A stretch of DNA of 64,000 nucleotides from Pararhizobium sp. A13. GTDB lineage: Bacteria > Pseudomonadota > Alphaproteobacteria > Rhizobiales > Rhizobiaceae. Position numbers and translations under genes: made by a program. The notes below the pieces were generated by a model. That model was not told the DNA's origin, made no database searches, and saw nothing but the letters and a program-made list of their open reading frames with translations. This document shows positions 1-9,486 of this stretch, piece after piece; position 1 is the first letter of the stretch; each line of letters begins with the position of its first letter. The stretch is from NCBI RefSeq assembly GCF_040126305.1, contig NZ_CP149511.1, positions 682,001 to 746,000 of the forward strand, given 5' to 3'.

Positions 1-386
1 CTTCGGGCGCGGCGATAACCAGCGTTGGAGAAAGGATTTCCCCGAACCTGTCCAAATCGCTTTTCGTTCCTGTAGGATCTGGCGCAAGAATACGATCATC
101 GCCTAGATCGACGCTCATCTGACGCAAACGATCGACCATCGCGACATTGTTGGCGTTTCCGGGCGAGCGACTGCGCAATCATCGTCAGACTCAATTCTGC
201 GACATGGGAAATACGCAGTTGCGAGCCATCTGTTCGGGCGTATTCTATCCAACGTTGATGCCCTACTGACAGGGCTTCATCGCGATGAAGTCGCCAGAAT
301 GGTGCTGAAATCGTTCTCACCGCGTCATAAGCACAATTCATATTTTGCGTGATCGTTTCGGCATCTTGCCGGTCGTGACCCGTCAA
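1..386 (-). pseudogene. Unrecognised, probably frameshifted reading frame at the window edge
   Basis: A 96-residue frame (96-386) lies directly downstream of the SDR gene and overlaps its end by 4 bases. Near base 170 coding character seems to move to a second minus-strand frame that stays open to the window edge, with a sensible sequence (QMSVDLGDDRILAPDPTG). This suggests a gene broken by a frameshift, or two unrelated frames. I recognise no family in either half, and the rest of the second frame lies outside the window. Confidence 0.25.
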
Positions 387-1165
387 GCCGTCGGAACTGT
401 GCCGCCGTCGATGGTGTATTCTGTCCCCGTGATCGAGCCAGCCCGAGGAGACACGAGAAATGTAATAAGGTCGGCGACTTCCTGAGGTTTGGCGGGCCGT
501 CCCAACGGAATGCCCCCGAGCGCCTTCATGATGATGTGCTTACCGCCCTCATAATCGGTTCCGGCGTCAGCTGCCAGGCGCTCCGCTAAAGCGACGGCAG
601 CGTCAGTTTCGATCCAGCCCGGCGAGACACGGACCACACGAATGCCTTTGGGGGTCACTTCCTTGGAGAGGCTCTTGCTGTAGGTCGAAAGCGCTGCCTT
701 GGCGGCAGCGTAACCCGTCGTGGATTCAGGCAACGGCAATTCGTGCTGGATCGACGTGATGTGAATGATGACGCCGGAGCCTTGCTCGATCATCGACGGC
801 AGCAGGGCGCGGTCGAGGCGGACCGCCGGCATGAGGTTGAGGTTCAACTCCTTGAGCCACGCATCGTCGCTCAGAGCGGCGAACCCGCCTGGAGGCGCTG
901 ACGAGCCGCCCAGCACGTTGACGATGATATCGGCACCGCCCAGATGGTCGAGGACGCCCTTGGCAACGGTGGCGCAACCGTCAGCGGTCGTGATGTCGGC
1001 GGCGATGTAGTGAACGCCTTCCGGGGAACTCTCGGGAACGGTTCGCGTCGTGGCAACGACCTTCACCCCCGCCTCGGTCAAGGCCTTGACCACGGCGGCG
1101 CCGACGCCCTTGGTGCCGGCGGTGACAAGCGCGCGACGACCGGCAAGCTCGAGATTGAAGCTCAT
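383..1165 (-). CDS. SDR family NAD(P)-dependent oxidoreductase
   Basis: A 260-residue classical short-chain dehydrogenase. The Rossmann glycine motif is at residues 16-22 (AGTKGVG), a degenerate NNAG-type stretch (NVLGG) is near 83-87, and the catalytic set is Ser138 with Tyr152 and Lys156 (YAAAK). The C-terminal end [10 protein letters not shown] is typical of the family. It probably reduces or oxidises a small alcohol or ketone; the substrate cannot be read from sequence. Its start overlaps the stop of the NTF2-like gene by 4 bases, so the two are translationally coupled and face away from an HxlR regulator that probably controls them. HxlR-SDR-SnoaL sets of this kind are common in rhizobia and usually respond to reactive electrophiles. 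Confidence 0.88.
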   Translation of the reverse strand: MSFNLELAGRRALVTAGTKGVGAAVVKALTEAGVKVVATTRTVPESSPEGVHYIAADITTADGCATVAKGVLDHLGGADIIVNVLGGSSAPPGGFAALSDDAWLKELNLNLMPAVRLDRALLPSMIEQGSGVIIHITSIQHELPLPESTTGYAAAKAALSTYSKSLSKEVTPKGIRVVRVSPGWIETDAAVALAERLAADAGTDYEGGKHIIMKALGGIPLGRPAKPQEVADLITFLVSPRAGSITGTEYTIDGGTVPTA

Positions 1166-1485
1166 AGGGTGATCTCCAGCCCGGCGATCTTATCGCCCTC
1201 GAGAACGAAAAAGTAGCGGAGGTCCACCGAGCGGCCAGGGAAGTTGCCCGTAAGGTGGCTCGTGACGAGCGTCCTGTCGCCTTCGGTCGCGATCGCAAAA
1301 GGTTCGACAACGTAGGTGTACTTAGCCGTGCTATCGGTCTTCCAGCGTCGGATCGCCTCGCGCCCGCTATAGGTATGCCCCTCGTCTTTCACGACAGCAG
1401 TTTCCGTAAAACACTGAACAACGGCATCGCCATCGCGCGTGTCAGCCTCGAAGTAGGCAGATATCGGTGTGGGCAGATCGACCAT
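1162..1485 (-). CDS. Nuclear transport factor 2 / SnoaL-like protein
   Basis: A 107-residue single-domain protein with the NTF2-like cone-fold pattern: an N-terminal helix ([19 protein letters not shown]), a central [11 protein letters not shown] strand and turn, and C-terminal strands ending [18 protein letters not shown] chose the start at 1485 because an AGGA motif sits just upstream and homologues begin near MVDLP; an in-frame upstream ATG at 1581 would overlap the regulator. It is the first gene of a two-gene operon with the SDR. NTF2-like proteins can be hydrolases, isomerases or binding proteins, so the biochemical role is open. Confidence 0.75.
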   Translation of the reverse strand: MVDLPTPISAYFEADTRDGDAVVQCFTETAVVKDEGHTYSGREAIRRWKTDSTAKYTYVVEPFAIATEGDRTLVTSHLTGNFPGRSVDLRYFFVLEGDKIAGLEITL

Positions 1486-1566
1486 TGTTCGCGTCCTTTG
1501 TTTCGCGGCCGCTGTGAATTCGACCGTCGGATTGTGTGAATCCGAAAATGGCTGTAGGCTCTCCAA

Positions 1567-1968
1567 ATGACAAGAACGCACGAAAAAGTAAGGTACTCAC
1601 CTGAAAGTAAGGTGCATGCCTACACGCAAGAGTCGGCGGCGGAAGGCGTCGAGCAGGCCCTGAAGCTGCTCGAGGGTCGATGGAAACTGGTTATCCTGTT
1701 TCATCTGTTCGGAGGCCGGATCATGCGCTTCTCGGATCTCGAACGCGCAATCCCGTTGATTTCGCAAAAGATGCTCATCCAGCAGCTCCGACAGATGGAG
1801 AAGGATGGGATCGTTCTCCGCATCGTCCACCATCAGGTTCCGCCGAAGGTGGAATATCGGCTAACGGATTGGGGGCAAGCATTGTGTCCCGCACTCGACG
1901 CCCTTTTGACGTGGGCGGCGGGGCGTCCGGAATCCGACAGCTTGGCGGGGACGGACAAACCATCGTAA
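1567..1968 (+). CDS. HxlR family winged-helix transcriptional regulator
   Basis: A 133-residue HxlR-type regulator. The motif GRWKLVILFHLFGGRIMRFS followed by LERAIPLISQKMLIQQLRQM is the winged-helix recognition region, and PKVEYRLTDWGQAL is the family wing and C-terminal helix. There is no obvious redox cysteine near the N-terminus. It is divergent from the NTF2/SDR operon with only about 80 bases between the preferred start codons, so it probably represses that operon and itself from the shared intergenic region. Confidence 0.88.
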   Translation: MTRTHEKVRYSPESKVHAYTQESAAEGVEQALKLLEGRWKLVILFHLFGGRIMRFSDLERAIPLISQKMLIQQLRQMEKDGIVLRIVHHQVPPKVEYRLTDWGQALCPALDALLTWAAGRPESDSLAGTDKPS

Positions 1969-2480
1969 TAAGCTCGCGGACGATGTGGTGGCGACCGATC
2001 ACAAGATTGGGAAGGCAGAGTAAGCGCAGTGGATGTGTTTAGCTGCCATGCATATCGGTGGTGTGATTGACGTCACTCGCCGCAGCAAAGCGATGAGACG
2101 GATCCCGCCGAGGACGTGGATGGCGAGAAAGCGACACCGAAAGACGTACAGCCAGAGACGGTGCAGGATGTTGGGCGCGCGGGGATACGGATCGATCTTT
2201 CCCGCATTGGTGGCCGGCAATAGCGTTGAGTTCATCTTGCATTCGCGGGGCATGTTCCGGCCAAGCCAAAATTTAGCGCGACTCCAAAGCACGAAATTAA
2301 TGTGCTTCCGACGCATGAAATTAGTGTGAGCCTGATGCATGGTGTGTGGTTGTTGCGTTGGCGAGCCAGTACAAAACCGCATACTGACGGGTTTCAGCTA
2401 TGGAGTTGCCCGATAAAAAACCGGCAGGATCTGATTTCTGTTCGCTGAGCGATGAACTCGCGTGGTTGCGACCAAACCAC
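1969..2480. other. Intergenic stretch without a recognisable gene
   Basis: Short frames on both strands lack ribosome-binding sites and family signatures. A pair of related 24-base units at 2291-2338 shares an AYGAAATTARTGTG core. It could be part of a decayed mobile-element end, but nothing else supports that. Confidence 0.4.
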
Positions 2481-3350
2481 TCATTTGTCCAGCCTCGCAG
2501 CCGCAACCGCGTGCGGCATCAGGAATGTGGCAATCTCCGCGATGACGTCTGTCAGATCGCCAGGATTGTGTGCAACGCCTTCAACGAAAGTGCGCCATTG
2601 CCGCTGCTTTTGCTGGTCCTTGGCAAAGGCGTCCGTTAGGGCGTCGGGTCGGTCGATGGGGATCGGTGTCTCGCGGCGCTCAAAGGTAGCGGCTATTGCG
2701 CGCGCCAGCCGATCATCGCTGAAGTCGAAAGACCTGCTGAGGATCCAGATGTCGTAGAAATCCTTCATGCGGCTGTTTACTCGCCCCAGCATCACCATTG
2801 CCTGGAACTTCTCGGCAATGACCGTTTCTCGCGCATAGGCCCGGAGCCGCGGCATCGGAAAATCGAGCATAGAAGGATAATCCAGGACTTCCACCCCCGG
2901 CTCAAGCGCATCGCCAAACCCGATGTCGATCGTCAGGTTGATCCGGGCTCCGCTGATCGAAGCGATCACCCGCAGCCTGAGCCCACCATAATCCAGTGTC
3001 TCGCGAATGCGATCCACATGCAGCGTATCGGAGTCGAACGTGACGCCATCGTCGGCCTCTTGCGCCAGAATTTCCCGAAATGTCTTAAGCATCGGGTCCG
3101 GACTCGGATCACCGAAACCCAAAAGATCGAGGTCGCGCGTGCCTCGGTGCGGATCGTCGAACCAACTCAACATCAACATCGCCCCTTTTAGAACGAAGCG
3201 ACCGGCGTGGGGCGACTGGCTGAGCCGGAACAATAACCGTTCAAGAGCGAAACGCGTCAGGACCAGATCGAAGCTTTGCCCGCTTGCCTTGGCGAGTTGC
3301 AACAGGCGCGCGCGCACGGAGGCGCCGACGTTTCTGATTTCTTTAGCCAT
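2481..3350 (-). CDS. AbiEii-type nucleotidyltransferase toxin
   Basis: A 289-residue nucleotidyltransferase of the AbiEii/AbiGii family, the toxin of type IV abortive-infection systems. The active-site strand is present as KGAMLMLSW followed by TRDLDLLGFG, giving the DxD metal-binding pair, and the later DFYDIWIL motif is characteristic. AbiEii enzymes transfer nucleotides to RNA targets and stop growth after phage infection. It overlaps its partner antitoxin gene by 8 bases, the usual arrangement. The protein looks complete, with no internal stop. Confidence 0.85.
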   Translation of the reverse strand: MAKEIRNVGASVRARLLQLAKASGQSFDLVLTRFALERLLFRLSQSPHAGRFVLKGAMLMLSWFDDPHRGTRDLDLLGFGDPSPDPMLKTFREILAQEADDGVTFDSDTLHVDRIRETLDYGGLRLRVIASISGARINLTIDIGFGDALEPGVEVLDYPSMLDFPMPRLRAYARETVIAEKFQAMVMLGRVNSRMKDFYDIWILSRSFDFSDDRLARAIAATFERRETPIPIDRPDALTDAFAKDQQKQRQWRTFVEGVAHNPGDLTDVIAEIATFLMPHAVAAARLDK

Positions 3351-3960
3351 TGGCGGTTAGCGCCTCGAGATATGGCCGGATCACCGTTCCGACGCCACCG
3401 CGTTCGGCCTGGTTGGCGATTTCGCCAGGAGTAGCCCTTCGTTGCCGCAGTGCCTCCTGCAGCCCCTCCATCGCTATCGAAAGGCCGATCTTGTTGCGAT
3501 AGCGAAAGCAATCGGCAATTGTCTTGGCTATTCCAAAGACCTTCACGGGAACGCCTTCAATGACATGGGTTTCGACGCTTTCGTTGAGAAGGCTTTCCGT
3601 GAAACGTACGATGCGCATAGCGGGGCCGTCCGGTTTCGGGGCCCAGTCCTTACGGCCTATGGCAAGCCAGATTTGTCTCGGAAGCTGATCCGTCAGGCCG
3701 TGGAATGCCAAGGCCGAAACGAGGCAGATAACGGCTTTCGGGACGCGTTTGGCAACCTCTGCCATACTGTGGTTGACATCAAGCTCCGCATCGGGAAGTT
3801 GGTAGAGACCGCGGGCAAGCCGCAGCACCTCGCCATCCCTTTCCATTCGGCTCATGGTGGCCCCCGTCACACCTGCATTACGCAGTTCCGTCAAACGTGC
3901 TATTCCGCGCTCAGTTAGCACGGCCCGGGCGATTTGGCGTTGAGTGACGGAACTGGGCAT
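3343..3960 (-). CDS. AbiEi-type antitoxin (type IV TA regulator)
   Basis: A 205-residue AbiEi-family protein. The N-terminal half is winged-helix (RQIARAVLTERGIARLTELR, then RMERDGEVLRLARGLYQL) and the C-terminal half is the AbiEi antitoxin domain (FGIAKTIADCFRYRNKIGL). The start at 3960 is preferred over an upstream in-frame ATG because the conserved domain begins there. AbiEi proteins repress their own promoter and neutralise AbiEii. Here it is the first gene of the pair, overlapping the toxin gene. Confidence 0.85.
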   Translation of the reverse strand: MPSSVTQRQIARAVLTERGIARLTELRNAGVTGATMSRMERDGEVLRLARGLYQLPDAELDVNHSMAEVAKRVPKAVICLVSALAFHGLTDQLPRQIWLAIGRKDWAPKPDGPAMRIVRFTESLLNESVETHVIEGVPVKVFGIAKTIADCFRYRNKIGLSIAMEGLQEALRQRRATPGEIANQAERGGVGTVIRPYLEALTANG

Positions 3961-4146
3961 TGATATAAAAGCTCGGAGAATGGGACTTATTGTCCGAGGA
4001 TTTGTATCACAACCCCTAAAGTCGAGAAAGCCCTCGCTTCGTGAATTCTTCACCACGAATAGTTGCCTCGATTTTGGGACATCTGCGCGTTGTCATGCGT
4101 TTTACCGAGACTACCTGAATGGCGACGACCCAGGTCACTGGGCGAG

Positions 4147-4374
4147 ATGGGCGCGCACAATGCGAACGTGACCGTGCTTGTCGTCGCGGACGAACCGCTT
4201 TTGCGCATGGCGCTCGCCGATACGCTTGACGATGCCGGGTTCAAGGTCTTGGAAGCGACCAACGCCGACGATGCAATCGTAATCCTCGATCGCGATCGCG
4301 CGATCCAACTCGTGTTCACCGACATCGCCATGTCCGGCTCCATGGATGGGTTGAAACTGGCAGCCGCTATCTGA
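4147..4374 (+). pseudogene. Response regulator receiver domain with a central deletion
   Basis: The first 75 codons encode the start of a CheY-like receiver (VLVVADEPLLRMALADTL, then LVFTDIAMSG with the phospho-acceptor Asp). The frame stops at 4374. Immediately downstream another frame resumes receiver-like sequence (LAGRFFSKPYHPN) with the conserved Lys-Pro of the last strand. About 30 residues of the middle are missing and the frames disagree, so the gene is a deletion remnant. The usual second acidic residue of the pocket is also altered (VVADEP instead of VVEDEP). Confidence 0.65.
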
Positions 4375-4631
4375 ACGATGCCGCCCTTGAGTTGGCGGGC
4401 CGCTTTTTCAGCAAGCCCTATCATCCGAACGTCATCGTCCAGACAAATCAAGGAGATGGTTTTGGGCAGCCCATGATGTCCGCTGAGAAGGGCGCAGCTT
4501 CAAATTCCTGCTAGCGCAGGGAGTTAACATATCGCCTTTCCTTTTACTGGGACGAAGCGCATCCTGCAGCCAATAAAAGGTGGAACTGGGGGGCTAGGGC
4601 AAACCTTAAACACGCGAAGGAGCAACGATCG

Positions 4632-4907
4632 ATGCTCGCAGACACAACGCCTCATGAATACTACTGGATGCCAATGTATTTCTCGCCTGACCACGACTTT
4701 GTTGGCTACGAAGGTCAACGAATGATCGGCAGAGTGACACTCGAGGGGCGCATGGAAACCGAGGGCGCATGGAGATGGTCGAATATCGGCGGGACGGAGA
4801 CCAGCCAGTTAGGTGTCCAACAGGGTTATGCATCATCCAAGGAACTTGCCGTAACGGCGGTCGAAACTTGTGATCGCGAAATGATGGCCGGCCGTCACGG
4901 CGGATGA
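4632..4907 (+). CDS. Hypothetical protein, 91 residues
   Basis: A short, Trp/Tyr-rich soluble protein. I do not recognise a family. A good ribosome-binding site (GAAGGAG) sits about 10 bases before the ATG, and codon use looks like that of neighbouring genes. There is no signal peptide or membrane segment. It stands alone between the broken receiver gene and the methyltransferase. Confidence 0.55.
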   Translation: MLADTTPHEYYWMPMYFSPDHDFVGYEGQRMIGRVTLEGRMETEGAWRWSNIGGTETSQLGVQQGYASSKELAVTAVETCDREMMAGRHGG

Positions 4908-5176
4908 GACGCCTGTCCGGTGGCCACGACCGCTGCGGTCATGGTTCGCCCAGGTGACCGCGCGTCCTTTAGCCGAGGTCCGATGTGCGCAGATTTTTTT
5001 TGGAATGACCGCCCATCTACTTTTGACATCTAGCATTCGAGATGAAGCTCCGTTGCCGCGGGCTCGCGGTTCCTCCCGACGCAATTCCATTCGACTTGAG
5101 TGCCAGATCGGAAATGTCATTCCGACCGTCAGAGCAAAACGTCACCCCAAAGCGGTGCAATCAAGGAGGAACGGGC

Positions 5177-6022
5177 ATGCCTAACAGCTTCGATGAGATC
5201 CGCGACCAGCAGCGCGACACATGGGACCGCTTTTCCGCGGGCTGGAAGAAATGGGACGAACTGGTGCTTGGATGGCTCGCCCCGTTTGGCGACGCGATGC
5301 TCCGCCACGCCAATCTGGGAGACAGCTCGCAGGTTCTTGACGTCGCTGCCGGTACTGGCGAGCCGGGCCTCACCGCTGCCGCCATGGTGCCGGACGGGAA
5401 AGTCACCGTGACCGATCTTTCCGAGCGCATGCTGGCGGTCGCCGCGGAGAATGCAGAGCGCCGCGGCTTGTCGAATTTCGAGACCAGGGTCGCCGATGCG
5501 GGAGCCCTTCCCTTTGCTGACGGTACATTCGACGCTGTCCTCTGCCGCTTCGGATTCATGTTCTTTCCGGACATCGATCTCTCGGCACGCGAATTCGCTC
5601 GCGTCGCAAAGCCTGGCTCGAGGATCGTCACTGCCGTATGGAGCAGGCCCGACAAGAACCCCTGGGCGACGACCATCATGTCGGCGATCGGACGTCATGT
5701 TCAGATGCCCCCGCCTCCGCCAGGCTCGCCAGGTCTCTTTCGATGCGCTCAACCAGCACTGATGCGCAACGCCTTCGAACAAGCAGGCCTGAAGAACATC
5801 AAAGAAGAGGAGGTCTCCTCGTTGATGACACACGCGACGCCCGAACAATACTGGGACTTCATGACGGATATAGCAGCGCCGGTGGTCGCCGGGCTTTCGA
5901 AGGCGGACACGACGATACGTGCGAAGATCCGCGATGAGGTGTTGGCCGCCGCGCGAGAGGCTATGCAGGAAGGTCAAATTCGCCTGCTATCGACCGCGAC
6001 CATGACCTTCGGGACGCGCTAG
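5177..6022 (+). CDS. Class I SAM-dependent methyltransferase (UbiE/Methyltransf_11 type)
   Basis: A 281-residue methyltransferase. Motif I is VLDVAAGTGEPG (about residues 53-64), motif II is VTVTDLSERML, and the GALPFADGTFDAVLCRFGFM stretch is the post-II region of UbiE-like enzymes. The start at 5177 is set by AAGGAGG nine bases upstream; a longer frame begins at 5042 but has no such site. The first residues (FDEIRDQQRDTWDRFSAGW) match the start of this family. The acceptor is unknown. No neighbour suggests a pathway. Confidence 0.85.
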   Translation: MPNSFDEIRDQQRDTWDRFSAGWKKWDELVLGWLAPFGDAMLRHANLGDSSQVLDVAAGTGEPGLTAAAMVPDGKVTVTDLSERMLAVAAENAERRGLSNFETRVADAGALPFADGTFDAVLCRFGFMFFPDIDLSAREFARVAKPGSRIVTAVWSRPDKNPWATTIMSAIGRHVQMPPPPPGSPGLFRCAQPALMRNAFEQAGLKNIKEEEVSSLMTHATPEQYWDFMTDIAAPVVAGLSKADTTIRAKIRDEVLAAAREAMQEGQIRLLSTATMTFGTR

Positions 6023-6212
6023 CCAGCCGTGTGTCGCGCCCGTCCTGGAACGCCTCGCGCGCCGCGGCCCAGATCATGTTCGGATATGCCCACTTACCGC
6101 TATAGAACCGATACCCAGAAACCACTTCGCGTCGTCGCACAACCTGTCCCAAAAGCCCTCGATGGGCGAGAGAGATGGTTCAACACGCCAACCCGATATT
6201 CTGGTCCAAATG

Positions 6213-6986
6213 TCAGCGGTTCCGCATCTTCAGAATATAGCAGCCAGCTGCCCGGATATCCTCGACCACCGCAGATGGTTCGGGCGCGACACTGTTCTCG
6301 TCGCCGGAGCGATATTTCCCGGTCCGAACGAGAATGCCTTTTCCGACACCCGCAGAAAGCGCACCGGCGACGTCGCTCTCCGCATCGTCGCCAACCATGG
6401 CTACATCGGCCGAATCGCAACCAGTGCTCGCCACCGCCGCGAGGAAGAATTCCGACGACGGCTTGCCGAAAAGCCTCGCCTTCGTGCCACTGGCATATTC
6501 GAGCGCCTCGACGAAGGGCCCCGCGTCCAGACTGAGACGCCCGTCAAGATCGCGGAACACGCGGTTGCGGGCAAGTGCTAGAAATGGTGCACCGTTCTGC
6601 AGATTGCGGAAGGCCGCGTTCATATTGTCATAGGTAAAACGCTGAGCCGCATCGCCGAGGACGATAGCAATTGGTCCATCAGCGCGGCAATCGGCGAAGT
6701 CTTCCTCAAGGTCGGGATGGACCAGCAAATGCGGCACGTAACCGTTCTCAACTAGCCAGGCACGGGCCGCCGCAACGGGTGTGAACACCTCGTCCGGAGC
6801 CGCGTTGATGCCGAAGCTCTGGAGTTGATGAATAAGCTGACGTTTGGATTGTCGCGTTGTGTTTGTTAGGAACCTGATGGGGATTTCGGCAGCGCGCAGG
6901 AGCGACACCGACTCGACGGCCCCAGGCATCGCTGCGTAGCCATCACAAAGCACGCCGGAGATATCCAACAGGACGCCTTTGATCAT
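6213..6986 (-). CDS. HAD subfamily IIA hydrolase, LHPP-like phosphatase
   Basis: A 257-residue HAD hydrolase with a C2 cap. Motif I is LLDISGVLCDG, where the usual second Asp is Ser; this is the signature of the LHPP-like (phospholysine/phosphohistidine/pyrophosphate phosphatase) branch. Motif II is FLTNTTRQSK, and motifs III/IV are FGKPSSEFF and MVGDDAESDVAGAL. The start at 6986 gives the canonical MIKGVLLDISG opening. It probably removes phosphate from a small phosphoramidate or diphosphate; the exact substrate is not predictable. Confidence 0.82.
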   Translation of the reverse strand: MIKGVLLDISGVLCDGYAAMPGAVESVSLLRAAEIPIRFLTNTTRQSKRQLIHQLQSFGINAAPDEVFTPVAAARAWLVENGYVPHLLVHPDLEEDFADCRADGPIAIVLGDAAQRFTYDNMNAAFRNLQNGAPFLALARNRVFRDLDGRLSLDAGPFVEALEYASGTKARLFGKPSSEFFLAAVASTGCDSADVAMVGDDAESDVAGALSAGVGKGILVRTGKYRSGDENSVAPEPSAVVEDIRAAGCYILKMRNR

Positions 6987-6989
6987 GAG

Positions 6990-7436
6990 AGAATACTGTA
7001 TGAGCGCGAAGGGTCGGTCAATGACTTTGAATGCTACTCGATCGGTCCGATAGGGAAGAGGCAAGGCACCATGATTTCCACAGGCCACGATTCCATCACC
7101 AGTCTCGCCTCGCCGTCACTATCCGAAATTCCGTTCGGGACGACTTCTACCGTGCTTCGTCGCTGCAGCTTCTGACTGCGATAATCGCCGATGTCTGCCT
7201 GTCGGGAGACACGGAAACGGAGAACCAGAACCTGCGTCAGGTTCGTGCCAATCTGTCGGAGCCAGAGCCCAAACTCAGAGCTCGACTTCAGGATATCTAC
7301 AACGAGTCGAAATCGACGCCTATTGTCAATCACGTCTCTTCGTTAAGTTGCTTTGACAGGATGCGTAGCCGGGTACATTCACTTTCCAAGCGCGACATGC
7401 TTGTAAAAACAATGGCTTCGCCTTGGAGATATATGC
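6990..7436. other. Intergenic region without a recognisable gene
   Basis: A 99-codon frame on the minus strand (7034-7333) and an overlapping frame on the plus strand are present, but neither has a clear ribosome-binding site or a family motif. The region lies between the HAD gene and the IS30 remnant and may include the IS left end. Confidence 0.35.
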
Positions 7437-8369
7437 ATGCCCCGTTGCTATTCGCAGCTCACCTTGCCTGACCGCAGACGGCTTTTTCACCTCAGAGAAG
7501 GCAAGGTTTCCGTGGCGGAGATTGCCCGCCAACTCCGTCGTTATCGCTCGACGATCTATCGCGGGCTTAAACGGAATACGTTCCACGATCGCGAGTTTCC
7601 GGAATATAGCGGCAATTGCAGCGGTATCGCCAGCGACATGAGCAAGGAGCGCCGACGACGGCTGTGCAAACTCAGACGCCATCCGCAGTTGCGCGACCTC
7701 GTCATCGACCGACTGAAGGCGTTTTGGTCACCCGAGCAGATCGCCGGCCGGCTTCTCGCCGATGGCGTCAGCCCTGTGCGCATTTGCCCGGAAACGATTT
7801 ATCGTTTCATCTATTGAAGATTGTCCGCTCGGGCTATATCCGCACCTGCCGGAACGCCGTCGCAGGCGTCGGCGCCGCGGCGCACGCAAGCCGCGCGACG
7901 GCTTAATCCTTCTTGACTACAAAATCTCCCAACGGACTGATTTTATTGATGATCGATCACAGTTCTGGCATTGAGAGGGCGATCTCCTGATCTTCCGGCG
8001 TGAACTCGGAGAGACCAACGTCACCTCTCTCGTCGAGCACAAGAGCCGCTATACGGTAATGGTCAAGAACCGCAGCCGTCACTCGCGACCGATCATGGAC
8101 AAGATCATCCATGCCTTCTCACCATTGCCGTCTTTTGCACGCCGAAGCTTCACCTTTGATCGCGGCACAGAGTTCTCCGCTTTCAGGGCTTTGGAAGATG
8201 GGATCGGCGCCAGAAGCTGGTTCTGCGATCCCGGCGATATGATCTGTCCAACGTCGCTCAGCAGCAACTTGTCGACCTCGCCCATCACCTGAATTCGCAG
8301 CCAAGAAAGTGCTTGGGCTACAAAACACCGGCCGAGGTCTTCATGGCGCATTTGCTTGAATGCGGCTGA
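7437..8369 (+). pseudogene. IS30 family transposase remnant
   Basis: The N-terminal HTH region is intact (LPDRRRLFHLREGKVSVAEI and FWSPEQIAGRLLADGVSP) and ends at a stop after ETIYRFIY. Downstream sequence continues the transposase in other frames: the arginine-rich linker, VMVKNRSRHSRPI, FDRGTEFS containing a catalytic Asp, and the family C-terminus PRKCLGYKTPAEVF. At least two frameshifts and a deletion before the C-terminus make it non-functional. It abuts a truncated IS1595-type transposase, so one element probably inserted into the other. Confidence 0.85.
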
Positions 8370-8399
8370 TCCCCTACCCTGCACACGCCCATGTTGTAC

Positions 8400-9332
8400 T
8401 TGGTGCAGATTCTGCGAATGGTGGCCAGCCGTTCTGCCCCAAGTGCGGTAACACAGAACCATACGGCATTCGCCGACGGCGTTTCCGCTGTTCGGAGGGC
8501 GAATGCATGCGAGAGTTCTCAGTCACGTCAGGCACCGTTTTCCACTCCCGCAAGCTCCCGTTCAAGAAACTCATCATGGCCATCTGGGAGGACGTCACGG
8601 CGGTGAAAGGGATGGCTGCCTTGCACCTCACACGCAAGCTCGGCGTCGAGTACAAGACCGCCTGGGTACTGCTGGCAAAGATCAGAGAGGCGATCGGCAA
8701 GCGCCGGGCGAAGATGAAGCTCTGGGGTATCCGTCCAGATCGACGGCAAGTACAGCGGCGGCCACATCAAGGCCGAGAACAAGAAGGAGGACCGTATCGA
8801 CCGTCGCCGCAAGGAGAACCAGAACGGCAAGCGGATGTGCGTTCTGTCGATCCGCGAACACAATCCCGACGCACCGAACCGCACGATCACGCGCGTGGTC
8901 TCCGACGAGAACCCCAAGGCCGCCCGGGCGGCCGTTCGCGATCATGTCCAGCCGAAATCGTTGCTGACCGCCGACGAACACGGCTCCTATGACGACCTTG
9001 TCGGATTGGCGATCCTCCGACGGGTAAACCATGGCAGGGCCTATTAGACCGAGGACGGGGTCGACACAAACCTGATCGAAAGCTTCTTCTCCCGCGCGGA
9101 GCGCTCGGATGTAGGCATTCACCACCGTTTTTCGGTGAAGTACCTGGACTGGTACATGGCCATGGTCGCCTGGAAGGAGGACACTCGCTACATGGGGTTG
9201 CGTTGGCAGCTCGCCGACGTGCTGCGCACCGTCACCCACCGCACGACGTCGAAGAACCTCTGCGGCTACTGGCAGGGCGCGGCAGAGCGCATCGAGGACC
9301 AAGTCTGGACCGAGAAGTCCAACGCGTACTGA
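8400..9332 (+). pseudogene. IS1595 family (ISXO2-like) transposase remnant
   Basis: A zinc-ribbon N-terminus (FCPKCG plus a second metal pair), the conserved WEDVTAVKGMAALHLTRKLG helix pair, and the DDE domain (IDGKYSGGHIKAE, TADEHGSYD, NLIESFFSR) identify an IS1595-type transposase. The usual first 20-30 residues are missing, the frame changes near 8735 and an in-frame TAG interrupts at 9046. The gene is therefore dead. Its N-terminal truncation coincides with the end of the IS30 remnant. Confidence 0.85.
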
Positions 9333-9465
9333 CAGTTCCACCAGGGCGCTATTGACGATTCCACCAGAATGCTATTGACACTTTCACCAGAATACTATTG
9401 AAACTTTCACCAGATTTCTATTGACACTTTTACCGATACGCTATTACAACTTTCGCCATATCGGT
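9328..9465. repeat. Array of about six degenerate 23-bp tandem repeats
   Basis: Units begin at 9328, 9351, 9374, 9397, 9420 and 9443 with an exact 23-base period. The consensus is ATTGACACTTTCACCAG plus a variable AATACT-like end. Units 2-4 are best conserved and the outer ones diverge. The array starts at the stop codon of the IS1595 transposase and ends just before the DUF4143 ATPase gene. Multiple short repeats at element ends are known for IS21-family transposase binding sites; a regulatory array for the next gene is the alternative. Confidence 0.8.
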
Positions 9466-9486
9466 TTACTGAGAAAAAGAAGTGTC

